NCBI GenBank assembly: GCA_021014325.1
Contig: CM037472.1
Coordinates: forward strand, 34,434,234-34,498,233
Reading direction: 5' to 3'
Source of the DNA: Plazaster borealis
Taxonomy: Eukaryota; Echinodermata; Asteroidea; Forcipulatida; Labidiasteridae
Length of the DNA: 64,000 nucleotides
The notes beneath the pieces were generated by a model that ran no database searches, was not told where the DNA came from, and saw only the letters and a list, made by a program, of their open reading frames with translations. The first letter of the stretch is position 1. The number at the start of each line of letters is the position of its first letter. This document shows, piece by piece, positions 1 through 12,279 of this stretch. Position numbers and translations under genes: made by a program.

Positions 1-3000
1 AACAAATGGTAAACTATTAGTTTATGTTACAATGTGTGTACCAACTTCTTAGACAGCCGTTTAAGAGTCATGGTATGATGGTATGGTTCAGTTATAGAAC
101 AGTTCCTTGCTCTATGGTCCAGCGAAGGGTCGAGCAAATTAAGGTTAAAGTTGCAGTGCAACTCAACTCGTTTAATTCGCCAGTCCTCCTTACAACGCCA
201 CACGGTCCCAAGTTTTGATAATTGTCAGCCAAAAAATAAATCACATTAGTATAACATGTTATACTTAGTTTATAACTTAACAATGCCTCTCAGAATTTAC
301 TCCCATCTAGTACCAATGTTCCGAATCTTGCCCTATGGTATTGGAATTCAGGATAGGCATATCACATGAACACTTGAAAACATTTTTAAGTATCGGGACC
401 TTCATACTATACCGCTATTTTCTTGAAAACTCCAAATTCGATGAAATTTTCACAGGTACGTTTCCGGTTATGTGTGTTTCTCCAATAACAAACGATGTAC
501 CCATCACTTAAAAAAAACTACCTGGAGAATTTTAAATATTTGTATTTTAATGGAATCCACACACTCGACGGTCGACCCCGATGCTTAAAAACGGCCCTGT
601 TCGAATTCTTTAACTTGATTACGCCGGCTTCGCAGCTGCGACCTAAACATGATGGAGTAGTGTGAAAGCGGGTAAGACAAATAAACGATAGCCGCTTGGA
701 ATATCGTATTTTTTTTGCGGTGTATACCCAAGCCCCGTCAATGTGGTACTATTCAGCGGGTCTCACCGCAGACCCTCTGGGAGCTTGTACTGCTTGTCGC
801 ACTCCCAGCGCGACCCGCCCAACAATCTATCGCCTGAACAATGCGCCACATGGCTTTAGCTGTGCAAAAAATCAGGACACAATCACAAAGCTGACATAAA
901 GTTATAGAGTACTTTAAATTCCGCCAATTCCACCGATTGATAATGTAAGAAGTTAAATGGGATTGGGGGAAAAAATGAAAAAGATCAGATTTTGGAGATC
1001 TCCGTCGCTGTACAATACAAAATAGCCTCAACATGTTGTTCTTGTTTTGTTTTGTTGTACCCGGAGTACAAAATGTCTGAGAAAAAATACTGGTGGTAAC
1101 TTGGAGTCCGATATTTTAGAACACAAACTTTTTGAGCTGAAACCACAGAGGAAGGTTCTTCGCTCTAACTCAGGATGGGCCTGCCTTTTTGCCATGTGCT
1201 GTGTACCCCGTCTCTCAAGTTAGTTTACACCACTGCAGTTCAATGTACAATAGTTTCATAAGCTGGCCGGGTTTTATCTTCCCAGTTGATGTCCATCGGT
1301 GGTAGGCCTATTCCACGGGTACCGTAAGTTTTTTGTTGTTAATGCCCCATACACGGTAAACTAACGTGGTGGTAACTTGGTAAACTAACGTGGGCTGAAG
1401 GAAGTAGGTTCAAAAGAGGGCGCAAGCAGACGAAATGTCCGGGTGCACCACACTAAATAAACTCCCATAACAACCAACGCTCAATGTTACAAAATATTTT
1501 AAATTATACCAACAAAACACTCAGTATCTCAGCCTCTTTGAAAACCATCCAAGTTCCGGACAGCTTCACTTCAGATTTCTTTTAAATATTTTGGAATTTT
1601 TGCTAACTACCCCAGAAAATGTTTTTCTGGGTTTTTTTCCCAAGCCGACTTGTTGCCAGTTTTCATGAAGCATCCGTCCATTTCCCAAGCTAAATGGGAC
1701 CCACTTACGTGTCATACGGTATAACACAATCTAATGATCCCCCTAAAAAAAAACCACCAAACCCCACCCCAAAAAACCCCCACAAAAAACAATAACAACA
1801 ACACACCAAAAAACACAACCTCATACAACTAAAATATTATTATTCAACAAATTTTGAGGGCACGAATTTTTTGCCTATTTAGTAGTGCTCCTGTCTACAC
1901 AAATCGCCGTATGGGGGGGACAGTATCTCCGTACGTCAGTTACACATAAATGAAAAAGGTTCGAATGCAAAATACTACATCAGGACTTTACCCGAATAAC
2001 CGGGAAATAAGATGACAACTTTTTTGGATCAAATCAATTGAATCATATCAAATCTGGTATGTTTGCACCTCTTCCTCTTTGTCTTGTTATTGTTTGTATT
2101 GTTTTATGTTTATATTATTAATAATGTTTGTTTCCTTTGTTCTTGTTTTCCTTTTTCAGTATTTTCTTTTACAGGGTCCAAAACAAATGTCGGTTATTTC
2201 ATTTGTGCACACCAAGCAATGACATGAGACTTGACTTATGATTTAAAGCTGTGGGGGAATAATAAATTTTCGTCTGCCATTGTGCACAAAGAATTTCCAG
2301 ATCTTGCAGATTTGTCTTCATAGTGTAAACACAAATATACATTCAGAAATTCCCAGCAGCCGCGTTGGAAATAAAATTGGTCGGTGTTGACAGCCTAGAC
2401 GGACGACCAAGTTCTCATATGGAGTTGCTTTGTAAAATAAATGTCTTGACGAATAATTTAAAGGCTAAGCACAAACGATCAGAGGACATTCGGACTTTTG
2501 ATTGTATTTTGCAGGCCAGCTCCCTCTACCTGTATTTTAATCCTTGTTTCTCTTAGTGAGTGTTTGTGGTATACTGCATATAGCTGCAGCTCAAACAAAC
2601 AAAACAAAAACACGTATCATCTATTCTGGTTTCTTGAAAATTTTCACTGTGATTTCTGTATGTTCCTTTCTGAAGACGAACATAAAACGGATCCAGGCCG
2701 GTAGCCTACTTCTATCTCCATTAATCGTTTTTACCATTCCGTAAACTTGATCCTTGGTTACGCCTCGTGGAATTAAGGGGCTGGTGTTCCTGCGGTCGTC
2801 CTTGACAGCATTCTGAGTCGATTCAGTCCTGCAGGAGGATTGTGCACGGTGTGAAATGACATCTCTCCTTCATTTGTCAGTTGAATTGTTAGCATTGCCA
2901 GCATTGTTGTATTGACGTGTATAATTCACATCTAACCCAAACTACATTTGGGAAAGTATACAAAGAAGTAGGTCCCTAGTGACACTCCCAACCAAGCCTG

Positions 3001-3042
3001 GGCAAGAGCGTCCACAAACTGTGACGACATCAATCATATTGA
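1..3042. other. Intergenic DNA, no gene recognised
   Basis: Short ORFs here show no domain, and codon-like structure is absent on both strands. Visible structure is limited to an A/C-rich low-complexity patch at about 1741-1830 and a short direct repeat of a GGTAAACTAACGTGG word near 1356-1396. Confidence 0.6.
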
Positions 3043-3054
3043 GGGGGGGGGGGG
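3043..3054 (+). repeat. Poly-G run (12 G)
   Basis: Uninterrupted G12 followed by further G-rich bases. It is one of many G or C runs of 10 or more in the window (for example 6054-6065, 11788-11799, 15155-15168, 17229-17242, 54191-54206). Confidence 0.9.
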
Positions 3055-3062
3055 TGGGGAGG

Positions 3063-3829
3063 GGGATACAAATATTTCGCCTTCGAAAATGTTAAAGGAA
3101 GGCAATAAATAAATCGCAACATAAAATGCAGACATTGTGAGAGAGGGCAAGCTTGGGTATCCGTGACCGTAAGGCAAACCTTTTATGGTCCCAAATAACA
3201 ATGTCAGACGCTTAGGGGGGAAATTTACTCCCGTCTCACCATAGAGAACTCACCAACTTGTGTGAAGGATCCGCTATAGGCCTATACTATCCATTCAAAT
3301 CGACGTCAGCTGACAATGTCCAAACATCAAGAAAAGATTAAAGACGTGTGCAGCCATTATTGACAAAAAATAACTGATTACTACGAGCATAAAGGACATG
3401 AGAGAGTCAGAAACAAATTAATCAACGCCTCCGGTAAACTCCGCCCAACCAATTATCATTCTTGGTGTGGGCCCACTGGCCTGCTGATGGGGGTGCACGG
3501 GCCACCTGTCTATACTCATCCTTTACGTGTATACCCGCTTCAATAGTCTATAGCAAGGACGATGGCCCAATCATGCACCATGGCTTGAGACCTCTGATTT
3601 CATTCAGTAGACTATGTGCACATTCTCTGATGCAGTTTTTCTAAAGGATGGTGTACTGGCACAATCGTGTTTTCAAATGAAGACAAACCTCAACTAGAAA
3701 TGGAGTGCTCGTAAAAACGAACACAGAGGGGTTTCGGTTGTGGAACAAAAATATAACATATCTTGATTTTATACTGAAAATCACATGTTATATCCAGTAA
3801 TTTATGCTAAGTTTGGTCGTAAACCCTTT
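3063..3829. other. Intergenic DNA, nothing recognised
   Basis: No ORF with a recognisable domain, no tRNA-like box pair and no clear terminal inverted repeat was seen. Confidence 0.5.
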
Positions 3830-3849
3830 GATCTTGCTGTATAGATCGT

Positions 3850-4275
3850 AAGGAAAGGTCAAAGTGGGGTACGTTTTTAAATAGCATGTCACATATGTAA
3901 GATTATGACTTTATGACATAATGGTTCAGGAGATATGATTTTGTACGTTGAGAACTTCCTCTTTGAACCGGAAGTGAAGGTGAAAGTTGGTCTTCTAAAT
4001 TAATTGTACATGTGCTGGCTATAAGAAGGCACAACGATTATGACTTTATCACATGTGGTTCAGGAGATATGTTTTTAAATTTGAACTTCTTGTTTTAGAC
4101 CAGACGGAAAGGTCGAAGTGGGGTCATGTTATTGGAGAAGAAAAAAACCCGCAATTGTGTGAAGGGCTACAACAGGGCACAACGATTATGACTTTATGAC
4201 ATATGATTCGAACTTCCTGTTTGGACTGGAATGAAAGGTTAAAGAGGGGTTATGTTTTTGAATAAAAGGTAAAAT
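3850..4275 (+). repeat. Degenerate tandem repeat, period about 135-150 bp
   Basis: The phrase GATTATGACTTTAT recurs at 3901, 4036 and 4184. Each copy is followed by CACAT(A/G)-type words, then GGTTCAGGAGATATG in the first two copies, AACTTCCTGTTT-like words, and GAAAGGTCAAAGTGGGGT-like words. The copies are about 135 and 148 bases apart and have diverged strongly. No protein reading frame runs through the array. It is an old minisatellite or a partly amplified interspersed repeat. Confidence 0.65.
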
Positions 4276-4579
4276 ATGTCAAAATTTATGAAGGACTATG
4301 GACTTGATCAAGTTTAGAATTAGTGCGGTAATCTCCGAACAGTAAGCTAGCAATAGTATCACTTTGCCAATTTATTCGTTAATTATCGTGGAAATACATT
4401 GTACTTTGATTAGTTTCAATGGCCTGGGAATAACTCTTAGTGAAAACATTTGTGTTTTAAAAATGATTTGTGTATTATACGTAGCTAAAATTGAACTTAT
4501 TTTGAAAAGTTGTGTTTTTTTACCGACCAAAAATACAAAACGCGCAATAAATGATGACAAGGTGACGTCGTTAAATGTT

Positions 4580-4957
4580 TTAAAGGTATCGTTCACGTTT
4601 GGTAATTACTCAAAATATATATATTAGCATAAAAACTGACTTGGTAACGAGCAACAGAGAGCTGTTGATAGTAGGCTATAAAACATTGTGAGAAACGACT
4701 CCCTCTGAAGTAACGTAGTTTTTGAGAAAGAGGTAATTTCTCACTAAAATAATAAAAACTTCTTGCAAGAAGTTTTTATTCCCTACTGAAAGCACACAAA
4801 TTTGTACAAGGGTGTTTTTTCTTTCATCATTTTCTTTCAACTTCGATGACCAATTGAGCCCAAATTTTCACAGGCTTGTTATTTTATGCATATGTTGGGA
4901 TACACCAAATGAGAACACCGGTCTTTGACAATTACCAAACGTGTACGATGCCTTTAA
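4580..4957 (+). mobile_element. Family A MITE, full-length copy
   Basis: The left end TTAAAGGTATCGTTCACG and the right end CGTGTACGATGCCTTTAA are inverted copies of each other, and the repeat continues inward through TTTGGTAATTAC. The middle carries a perfect hairpin, AAAACTTCTTGC / GCAAGAAGTTTT. Near-identical copies lie at 24583-24945, 33869-34242, 45430-45781 and 50083-50465. There is no coding capacity, so this is a non-autonomous DNA transposon. Both edges read TTAA, which would fit a TTAA or TA target preference; the superfamily cannot be fixed from one window. Confidence 0.85.
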
Positions 4958-6053
4958 CCCAACAAACACATCTACAGTTTCCAGCAAGTATATAATCGAA
5001 AAAAGTTTGATGATCGGACGTATACTTTTTGAGATATGGTGGTCTCAAGATTGGTTAATTAAATGTCCATGTCTTACTAACTAAGTCAATGAATTAATTA
5101 TGTTCAGCTATTTATGTTTATATTTATGTGTTATATTAAATTTCATAATCTAAGCTTTGATATACTTGTAATGATAGGATAATATTATCTCATTACAAAA
5201 TCCAGACACAAAACTTTTGGGAAAAGGGCCGTTAGAATCATTAGGAAAAAATAAGAAAACAATCTGGATGAAAACAAAAGGCGTTTCGGCTACAGGGCCG
5301 AAACCCCTAATAAAGTGTATCGGGACTAAAACGAATTATACTTTAATATATAATAAACACGATTCTAAATATAATCTAGTTCCAATTTTATCTCGTCCAA
5401 GGGCTTTTTGGGCCTTTTTTCGTTTTCCATTTTCATCCGTGACTGTGGTTAGTTTCCCGCACAATCTATAGTATAGTATACTATAGTATAGGCTTTGGAT
5501 AAGTTTGGGGATATTTTGCTCTAACTCTTGGGAAAGACAGTACAATTAAGGCAAATATATAATAGGCCACTTGAAAGAAACTGGTTTTTCAGAAGCAACC
5601 ACCAGGTGGCATATACTTGTACAGGCCCACATTCTGAAGAAAAGATTTGTGGATTTGTGACAACGAACTCAATTATGACAATACATCTTTCCTGCCCTGG
5701 CTTCCCAGCATCTTGACGCTCACGAAGACTCTTATGTGTGGTTCTCCTCATCATTTTCACACTACGTGACGGGAGCAACAATCCATCAGCCGTCTTTAAG
5801 GTCAATTTCATTCCGTCGCTTCCTTCGGAGCCCAAGTGTTTATGATATTCCAGAGTTGGTGAGAGACAGACTGGCGAAGGGAGCTCGGAATTAGGACTTG
5901 ATGACTTGCAGACGATTCTACTATATCAAGCTGAGTGTGATTTAAACCCACCAGAATTTGCTCCGCAGACGTCTATTTCCTTGCATGGACTTGGTGTATA
6001 CATGGACCATTGCTAAAATAGCATATACATGAACATTTTGTTAAATTTCCCAA
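4958..6053. other. Intergenic DNA with small palindromes
   Basis: No gene recognised. A perfect AT-rich palindrome built on CTATAGTATAGTATAC spans about 5464-5490, and a short GTTTCGGC / GCCGAAAC hairpin sits near 5283-5306. The open frame on the minus strand at 5521-5835 has no domain. Confidence 0.5.
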
Positions 6054-6065
6054 GGGGGGGGGGGG

Positions 6066-6682
6066 CGCTCCTGCTCTGTTAGTATTATCATCTACAAGCA
6101 AATTTTAAGAAGATCAGGTTTGAAGAGGTCGGGGTGTTGGGTGAATTGAGGAGTATGGGGATGAAAGATTTAGATGGAGTGGAGGTGTAAAGTGGCCACT
6201 ATTGTGTCGAAAGGAGGGATTGGAGGATACAGTATTTTGGTTGAAATACTGTTGTTGGTTAGCTAGTTGGGCGGTGGTATATTACTTTGTTGGTGGAGTG
6301 GGTTGCCTTGTTGTTGTTCTATGTATTCTGGGTCGACCAGTGAGGAATATGACGGACTTCAGTGTTGTTTGTGGGTACACTGTCTTGTTTGCAACCACAA
6401 TTTGTACGCTAGAACCCTCAGCCTCAAAGAGCTTTGTTGTTGGAAGGGGACAAAGAAGAAGTATAGGCCAATACTTATCTTGATGAAATTCATTTACAAG
6501 TACTCAATGCACCACGGACATAGAGTTCACAGCCTTTGCACTTGTTTCTTTTCGTTGAGTATTGCTCTTGCAATCTAAAAATGTGGATAAGAATTGTAAA
6601 ATTCACCCCTAAAAATTGAAATAAAGGAAAACTGTTCAAGATGCAGGACGAAAATGAAAGAAGGGGTAGGCCTATCATCCAC
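6066..6682. other. Intergenic DNA, nothing recognised
   Basis: Overlapping ORFs of about 90-100 codons at 6202-6578 show biased, Cys/Gly/Val-rich translation in alternative frames, typical of GT-rich DNA, and no conserved domain. Confidence 0.45.
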
Positions 6683-6898
6683 CGTGAATATTTACGTAAG
6701 TATTTACGTAAATTTTTTCGATTGGGGGTACAAATCGCAACTGCAGTGACGTAAAATTACGTAAAAATTTGCGATTGGATGCACAAATCGTGATTATTCA
6801 AGTAAACATTTACGTGAGTATTCACGATTTGTGGGTACAAATCGTGAATAGTTAGGTAAATATTTGCGATATGTCTGAAGTCCCTTCAGGGCCACCAT
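6683..6898 (-). mobile_element. Truncated copy of the CAGGGCCACCA-ended palindromic TIR element
   Basis: The right edge reads CCTTCAGGGCCACCATA and matches the right terminus of the 1.04-kb element at 29296-30331. The interior consists of alternating ACAAATCGTGAAT and ATTTACGTAAAT-like palindromic words, the same style of subterminal structure. No matching left terminus is visible near 6680, so the copy is truncated. Non-coding. Confidence 0.6.
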
Positions 6899-7235
6899 AT
6901 TTATATGCACACACTGACGCGGCTGCAAACTATCGAAGGCAGTTAACTGGGCGTGTTCGTTCGTGTAGCTGACAACCTACGTCACTTCGGAGCAGACCAA
7001 TCATATTACAGAAATTGAAAGCTTTCGTCACTGCAAGTTTATCCACTGAAATTATTGGGCCTCTAAGACAAGTGCATGTCTTTTTCCTTGCGGACAAAGA
7101 CAGGGGACCAGTCTAATCAGCCCATCCCAGTGGTCTTGGATGAGACTGGTGGGCCGAGCGAATCGTGCATTGAGATGAGCATCTCATTTCCTAAACGTGA
7201 CTGGGCAACAGAGGGCGCCATTACTTTGTGTGATT

Positions 7236-7436
7236 CAGAGCCGTATATTGAGAGAGTTGCGACAACTTGCGATTAGAAGCCATTTTGTCTCCAAAAAATG
7301 CATTGGCGAATACAGGGTGCCAGACTAGTCTGCCCATTGGGTTGTGCTGCATTTTGGAACAAAATGGCGTCCAGCAACCACGTGACCGGAGAAAGCTGGT
7401 CCCTCCATGTCGCAACTCTCTCAATACACAGCTCTG
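7236..7436. mobile_element. 201-bp MITE with 8-bp target-site duplication (hAT type)
   Basis: Ends are CAGAGCCGTATATTGAGAG and, inverted, CAGAGCTGTGTATTGAGAG; the inverted repeat extends to GTTGCGACA. The element is flanked on both sides by a perfect 8-bp direct repeat, GTGTGATT (7228-7235 and 7437-7444). An 8-bp duplication with CAG..CTG termini is the signature of the hAT superfamily. There is no transposase, so it must have been mobilised in trans. Confidence 0.9.
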
Positions 7437-7444
7437 GTGTGATT

Positions 7445-8036
7445 AACGCGATTCCCATAAAGTGATATCAGAGGCATAAGTACCTGCACGCAATTTGAAT
7501 AATCATTTAAGTTAAATTGATCTTGGAATATGATTAAGTGATACATAAATATTAATCAAGTGAACAAGTTACCCACAAGCAATCATTTGGCCACACAGGG
7601 TATTCAAAAACGTGTTGTTTACGGGCACTTTCATGGTATGATTGGTAAAGCGTGGAATCGCAAAAAACGTGGATCACTTTATCGATACAAATAGGCTACC
7701 TGCATGGACTTGTCGTGAAATGACGTGATTTTTGGGAGAGATCAACTTTGTAGAATCATACACTAAGTGAACACTTTGTGCAGACTATTCTCGCTTGCTC
7801 GTCACATATATATTGTTTGGATGATAATTGTGCCCCATTCAATTGTGTATGCCTCTCCTACTCCTGCCGGTAGGTGGCAGTCTAATGAGACATTTTTTAC
7901 ATTTTGCACCATTCTGCAGAGATGTTTAATGTAGGATCCCCTAACTAAATGTTTTAAGTAAAGCTTTAGAGTGTTGACTCACTTAGTATAAAATAATAAT
8001 TGAACCAACTGATATTGTTTATTCATGGGAGATGCT
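7445..8036. other. Intergenic DNA, nothing recognised
   Basis: AT-rich sequence without domains, TIRs or tRNA boxes that I can support. Confidence 0.5.
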
Positions 8037-8582
8037 TGAAAAAAAAAAAGGCAAAGTGGCTCAACTCTCCCCGGACTATGGGTAAGTTGAGCCACCAGTG
8101 TGGGTAAGCTGAACCACCACAATAATCAATGGGACGTTGGAAATCAGAAAACCATTTTCTGAAATTGGTTTATCCATGGTAACAGTGAAATGTACTCATA
8201 ATTGTAATAATACCTTGATCCAATCTGGCATTTTAAAACTATTCCCAACAATTTTGTTAATGAATTCTGAAAAGTTATACTTTAGCATGGCTATTTCCTA
8301 TGTTCAACTCTCCTATAGTGAGTCATTTTGACATGTGACTTGATTTTGATTTATAACAATCGAATTAGATCCAATTAAAATTACCATAATAAACAACAAT
8401 ATTTAGGCTATATATTAGACACATTATCACTATATTCATTGCTAAACATGTAAGTAATAGAAAGTTTGGTTAGACACTACCAACAGAGGGCATATGGACT
8501 CGACCACTCTATGGGATAGTGGTGTTTTGGGGGGTGGGTCAACTCTCCGTATGGCTCAACTCTCCCGCATCTCCCCTACTGA
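8037..8582. mobile_element. Possible element with GGCTCAACTCTCCC end motifs
   Basis: The word GTGGCTCAACTCTCCCC occurs near 8056, with a related inverted GTAAGTTGAGCCACC just after it. GGGTCAACTCTCC and GGCTCAACTCTCCC recur at 8536-8566, followed by GCATCTCCCCTACTG. GAGAGTTGAGCCA-type subterminal repeats are frequent at the ends of metazoan DNA transposons. The exact boundaries and any target duplication are not clear, and the interior is non-coding. Confidence 0.4.
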
Positions 8583-8708
8583 GTATTTGCGAAAAAGTCT
8601 ATGGTGGGGGAGTCCCTTTTGTTAAAAGTCCTCTGTTCCAAGTAAAATCTCACACACTTGTCTAGCAAGCGACAATATTACGCCACAATCTTTCCAATGA
8701 GGTACATG

Positions 8709-8739
8709 CTGGTTTAGATAATGACAAATCTAAACCAGT
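8709..8739. repeat. Short perfect hairpin
   Basis: CTGGTTTAGAT and ATCTAAACCAG form an 11-bp perfect stem around a short loop (AATGACAA). No function is inferred. Confidence 0.7.
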
Positions 8740-8745
8740 ATGCAA

Positions 8746-9426
8746 CTCATTTTGTACACGCTGTTTTTGCCAACTAAGGCAGGAAAACTATGGGGAGCCA
8801 TACGTGCAAAGCAAGAATAGATAGCCACAGAAGTTTGTAACAGTGTTACACAAAATGTTCAAAAATAGTGTTGGGTTCGTTGGAAACAAAGCAACCAATT
8901 ATGGGATGTATATTTTGTAATTGAAAACTTGCAGAAATATTGAATTTGGTCACAACATCTGTTAACACGATTGAATGTTTTGCTATAGAAAGGTATAATC
9001 ATAGCTCCATGGTAGTCCATCCTAACCTGTATGCTGTATTGATGTATCGCAGTATAGCGCCCTCTGACGTTTGTACCAGGATTGATACAATAAATCAGTT
9101 TTGAAGAGTTGCGATGAATATTGTGTAAAATAGTTGGATATAAACTCCTGGCGTTGAGGGCTGGTGTAGGGATGTGAAAGGGGGGTGCGTTGGGGTGGAG
9201 GGGATGGGAGGGATTGAGGTGGGAGCGGAGGACGACTTTTCTATGAGGAACACTGTTTCCCGGGCAACTGGTAAAGAGTAGTTTCGGAACTGTGGTTGTG
9301 GGTAGTTGGGAATTCGGTTGAGATAGTGAATTTCTTTTGTCCCGCGGTTGCCGTAGCTTCTCTATCCTTGCTTGGTGTAGTTTGAGCCTTAAAGGTAGGG
9401 TCATCGTTTGGTTTTTTGTCAACACG
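8746..9426. other. Unannotated stretch with one long but unsupported ORF
   Basis: The minus strand is open for 188 codons (8859-9425), but the first codon is GTG, composition is Pro/His/Asn-rich, and no domain, signal peptide or splice context supports it. I treat it as chance. Confidence 0.5.
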
Positions 9427-9690
9427 ATGCTGATTTATAGGCGAAATTATAAAGTAAGATACAATAAAAGTCACCTGTGAAAGTTTCAGCTGAATACAAT
9501 GTCAACTTGCTGAGAAAGCAGCAAAAAACTGTGGTATTTTCACACGAACGTCGAATCAATCCACGTTTAGCGAGGTGACAGCGGGTACCAACCTCGTCCC
9601 TGGCCGTAGCATAGGCCTATCGCGAACGGACACCAACACTCAGAAATCTGAGAAACGATTCATGCATTAATCGTTTCTCATATTCAAATC
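9427..9690 (+). mobile_element. Family B dispersed repeat
   Basis: Characteristic words in order are GATACAATAAAAGTCACCTG, GAAAGTTTCAGCTGAATACA, CACGTTTAGCGAGGTGACAG, CGGACACCAACACTCAGAAA, and a terminal hairpin GAGAAACGATTCATGCATTAATCGTTTCTC. The same order is found at 14490-14770 and 27949-28196, partly at 15780-15853, and inverted at 39936-40198 and 62611-62848. It is a non-coding interspersed element; a foldback-ended MITE or a SINE-like unit is possible. Confidence 0.75.
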
Positions 9691-10269
9691 TTTTTAAAAA
9701 TTTCTAATCAACGGGGAGTTCAGACAAAATAACTAGGATGCTTACTACCATTACCATCCTATAAAAAGTAAGCATTCGGATAGAAATTACACATTTTTCC
9801 GGGTTCATTAGGAATGATCCTACCTGTAAAAGCAGTATAGTCTTGTGATGTGAAACACAAGAATTATAAAACACTTCTCCGAGGTCAGATGAGTTTCTCA
9901 GTGTAACGGGCCGAGGACGTGAGCGTGGAATTAAGTTGACTTGTAAAAACTAAAATAGTAAGTCTTGAAATAAAAACCCCACTTGTCAGGGTTTAATAAG
10001 ACATTGTTACGACGCTAAATCCGTGCACGGAAAATGCGTTAGCCGGAAAAGCTGGTCCGGAGGAAAAAGGAGATTCTATTCCCCCATACGGCAACTTTGT
10101 ACAATTCTTCTGATAGCGCCCTCTTTCGAATCCTCCTCCTCCAGCCCATGTTACCCGTATGGGGACAGCATCTCCGGGGGGCGGGAGGTTTCCCAATGAC
10201 ACCGGCAATTGCAGCTGCTGTCGTCCACTCGGAATCTAAGGCCTCTTCTAAACTATGGCTTCAGCATTT
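9691..10269. other. Intergenic DNA, nothing recognised
   Basis: Somewhat more GC-rich around 10020-10240, but the frames on both strands there lack any recognisable domain. Confidence 0.45.
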
Positions 10270-10299
10270 TCGACTCCTTTTAGACTCCACAGTGTTGTG

Positions 10300-10556
10300 T
10301 GGTATACTTGTACGCGGTACTCGTACTCGAGTACTACTACCATTTGAGTACCATTTTGATGGTAGCCTACTCGTATTCGTACTCGTAAAAATGAGGGCCT
10401 ATACCCGGCGGCGAGCAAAATATTCGTACTCCAAGTCCATACTCGAACTCGTTTGAAAAAATAACCTGTTAAGGGCCTACACGAAGTCGTCTACTTTACA
10501 CTCGAATGAAAATGTACTTCGACTCTGAATTTACTACTCGTGGTCAAATTATTTGG
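10300..10556. repeat. TACTCG-rich degenerate repeat patch
   Basis: TACTCGTACTCGAGTACTAC and many variants (TACTCGTATTCG, ATACTCGAACTCG, ACACTCGAATG) are scattered over about 250 bases on both strands, with a perfect GTACTCGAGTAC palindrome. It looks like a degenerate microsatellite or the subterminal part of a transposon. Confidence 0.6.
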
Positions 10557-10560
10557 GTCA

Positions 10561-10978
10561 ATTTTTTTTGGAAGTTGTCTTTGTTGTGTTTATGTTTAAA
10601 AGATAGTTGTCAAAACAAGCAAGCATTGTCATCTAGATATTAGTATAAATAACAAACAAACCCCACCCCTCCCAAAACAAAAAAGGAACCACTTCCAAAA
10701 AACAAACCAAATAATACAATAATATTTACACCTTACTTTGTTGTTTGTTTATAAAAAATCGTATTTGGCGATCTAAGCCACGTAACTCAGTTGAACATGG
10801 CCTACATTAACAAAAAAACACACACACAATTATAAGTTACTCCATAGAGAAAGGACCACACGCATTCAATGTTTTCGTACAACGTTGCACACGATCAGAT
10901 ATTAAAATAGCCATGACAGTGTGAAGTGAAAGTGACAGATTTACTAAAGCTAGAGACTCGCCGATATCGATTCCATAA
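10561..10978. other. AT-rich intergenic DNA
   Basis: T- and A-rich low-complexity sequence; nothing else recognised. Confidence 0.5.
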
Positions 10979-11062
10979 ATTTACGTGCTGCAAAACAAGT
11001 GACAAAGTGTTGTTTTCATTATTGTTATAATTATTATTATTTATTTGGCCCTTGATACAAGA
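10979..11062 (+). repeat. Dispersed repeat, pair member 1
   Basis: TGCAAAACAAGTGACAAAGTG, then TTTTCATTATTGTTAT, an ATT-rich stretch and CTTGATAC align with 13545-13625 in the same orientation. The second copy lies upstream of the piggyBac pseudogene on its minus strand. A shared 5' region of related elements is possible but unproven. Confidence 0.5.
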
Positions 11063-12270
11063 AAACAACATACAGATAAAACTCAAATGGTGATGCAAGG
11101 GAATTCGCCGTTGATACCCCCATAACCCCTTCAGTACCAAGAGAAACTTGCAACCAATGCAATGGTGACCAGAGAAATTTCATTGGTTGGTTACCAAGAG
11201 TATTCTGTAAAGTTTTAGGTAACAGCGCCCTCACAGGGCAGATTGGGGTTAGCCTAGATCCTTGTCACAGAAGGCAACTTGTACAAGCAACCCATGTTCA
11301 AAATGAATTATACGATGAAATGACTGTTTCCTTTGGCATATTATTGCCTTTTATTAGTAATTAATTGCCTTGTGACTTACTGCTTTAAACAAATATTTTA
11401 GGTTTCATATGACCAATAAATACCAAAATTGAGTAGTTTCAATGTGAAAGCTTAACATTTCTAAAGTTGGTAATCACACAAATCTGCCTGAAAAATATTT
11501 CCCTCTGAAATGTTGTTTGTGAATCCTATAATAAACAAACGAATTTTGATTACACACAATATGAACTTAGACAAAATGACTGATAAAACCAAAACTATTA
11601 ATCGTTAACACCTTTAATGTCGGAGGAAATGAGCCGTACAAATGTACACCTTTCATGAAATAAATGTAAGTAAGGATTTCTAAAGTGCTTTATTTTTCCA
11701 TTCAAAGCACCCCCACGCCTCGATGTTGGAAACTTTGGTTGGTGTGACTGTTGACTGGCATGCGCTTGTGGGATTCAACATTACAGCGGGGGGGGGGGGA
11801 CTTCCTAGTGTTTGATTAAATTTATCGCTTGGTGTGGAAATTCACAAAGCACGGTATAACACACATTGGCTGTACACATTGGTTACAGATCATGCGAGTT
11901 TGTTTTCCAGTAGAACTGCACACAACCTCTATGATACAACACAGTCTCGTTTCTTCCCGCCAATATTCGGAACGAGAAAGTGCTGACTTGAAAGGGCGTT
12001 TGAACCACATGACAGTTCACTGTGGTATGCCGAACTGAGTTGTACTCCAAAGTGGAAATAAGTCCCTCTATCACCTTGACCCAGAAATCCAATGTAGACA
12101 AAGATATTGTTAATTTGTAGGGATGCTGCTGTATACGACATTAGCATTAAGCAAACAGATGTCAAGGATGGTGATAATTTTTTTTCTTCACCATTAGTGT
12201 TCTGTGGCTGTGCGTATAGTACGTGCACAATGCCCTGCCAGATCATTGCCGCCCAGTAGGCCTACTTACT
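11063..12270. other. Intergenic DNA, no gene recognised
   Basis: Contains a G12 run at 11788-11799. ORFs at 11822-12246 overlap in several frames and show no domain. Confidence 0.45.
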
Positions 12271-12279
12271 GTAATCGTC

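Noticed and set aside
6202..6578. Cys/Trp/Val-rich small membrane protein candidates
   Set aside because: Overlapping alternative frames in GT-rich DNA with no consistent start or domain.
8859..9425. 188-codon open frame on the minus strand, the second longest in the window
   Set aside because: Begins with GTG, has Pro/His/Asn-rich low-complexity composition, overlaps another frame, and shows no domain or splice context.
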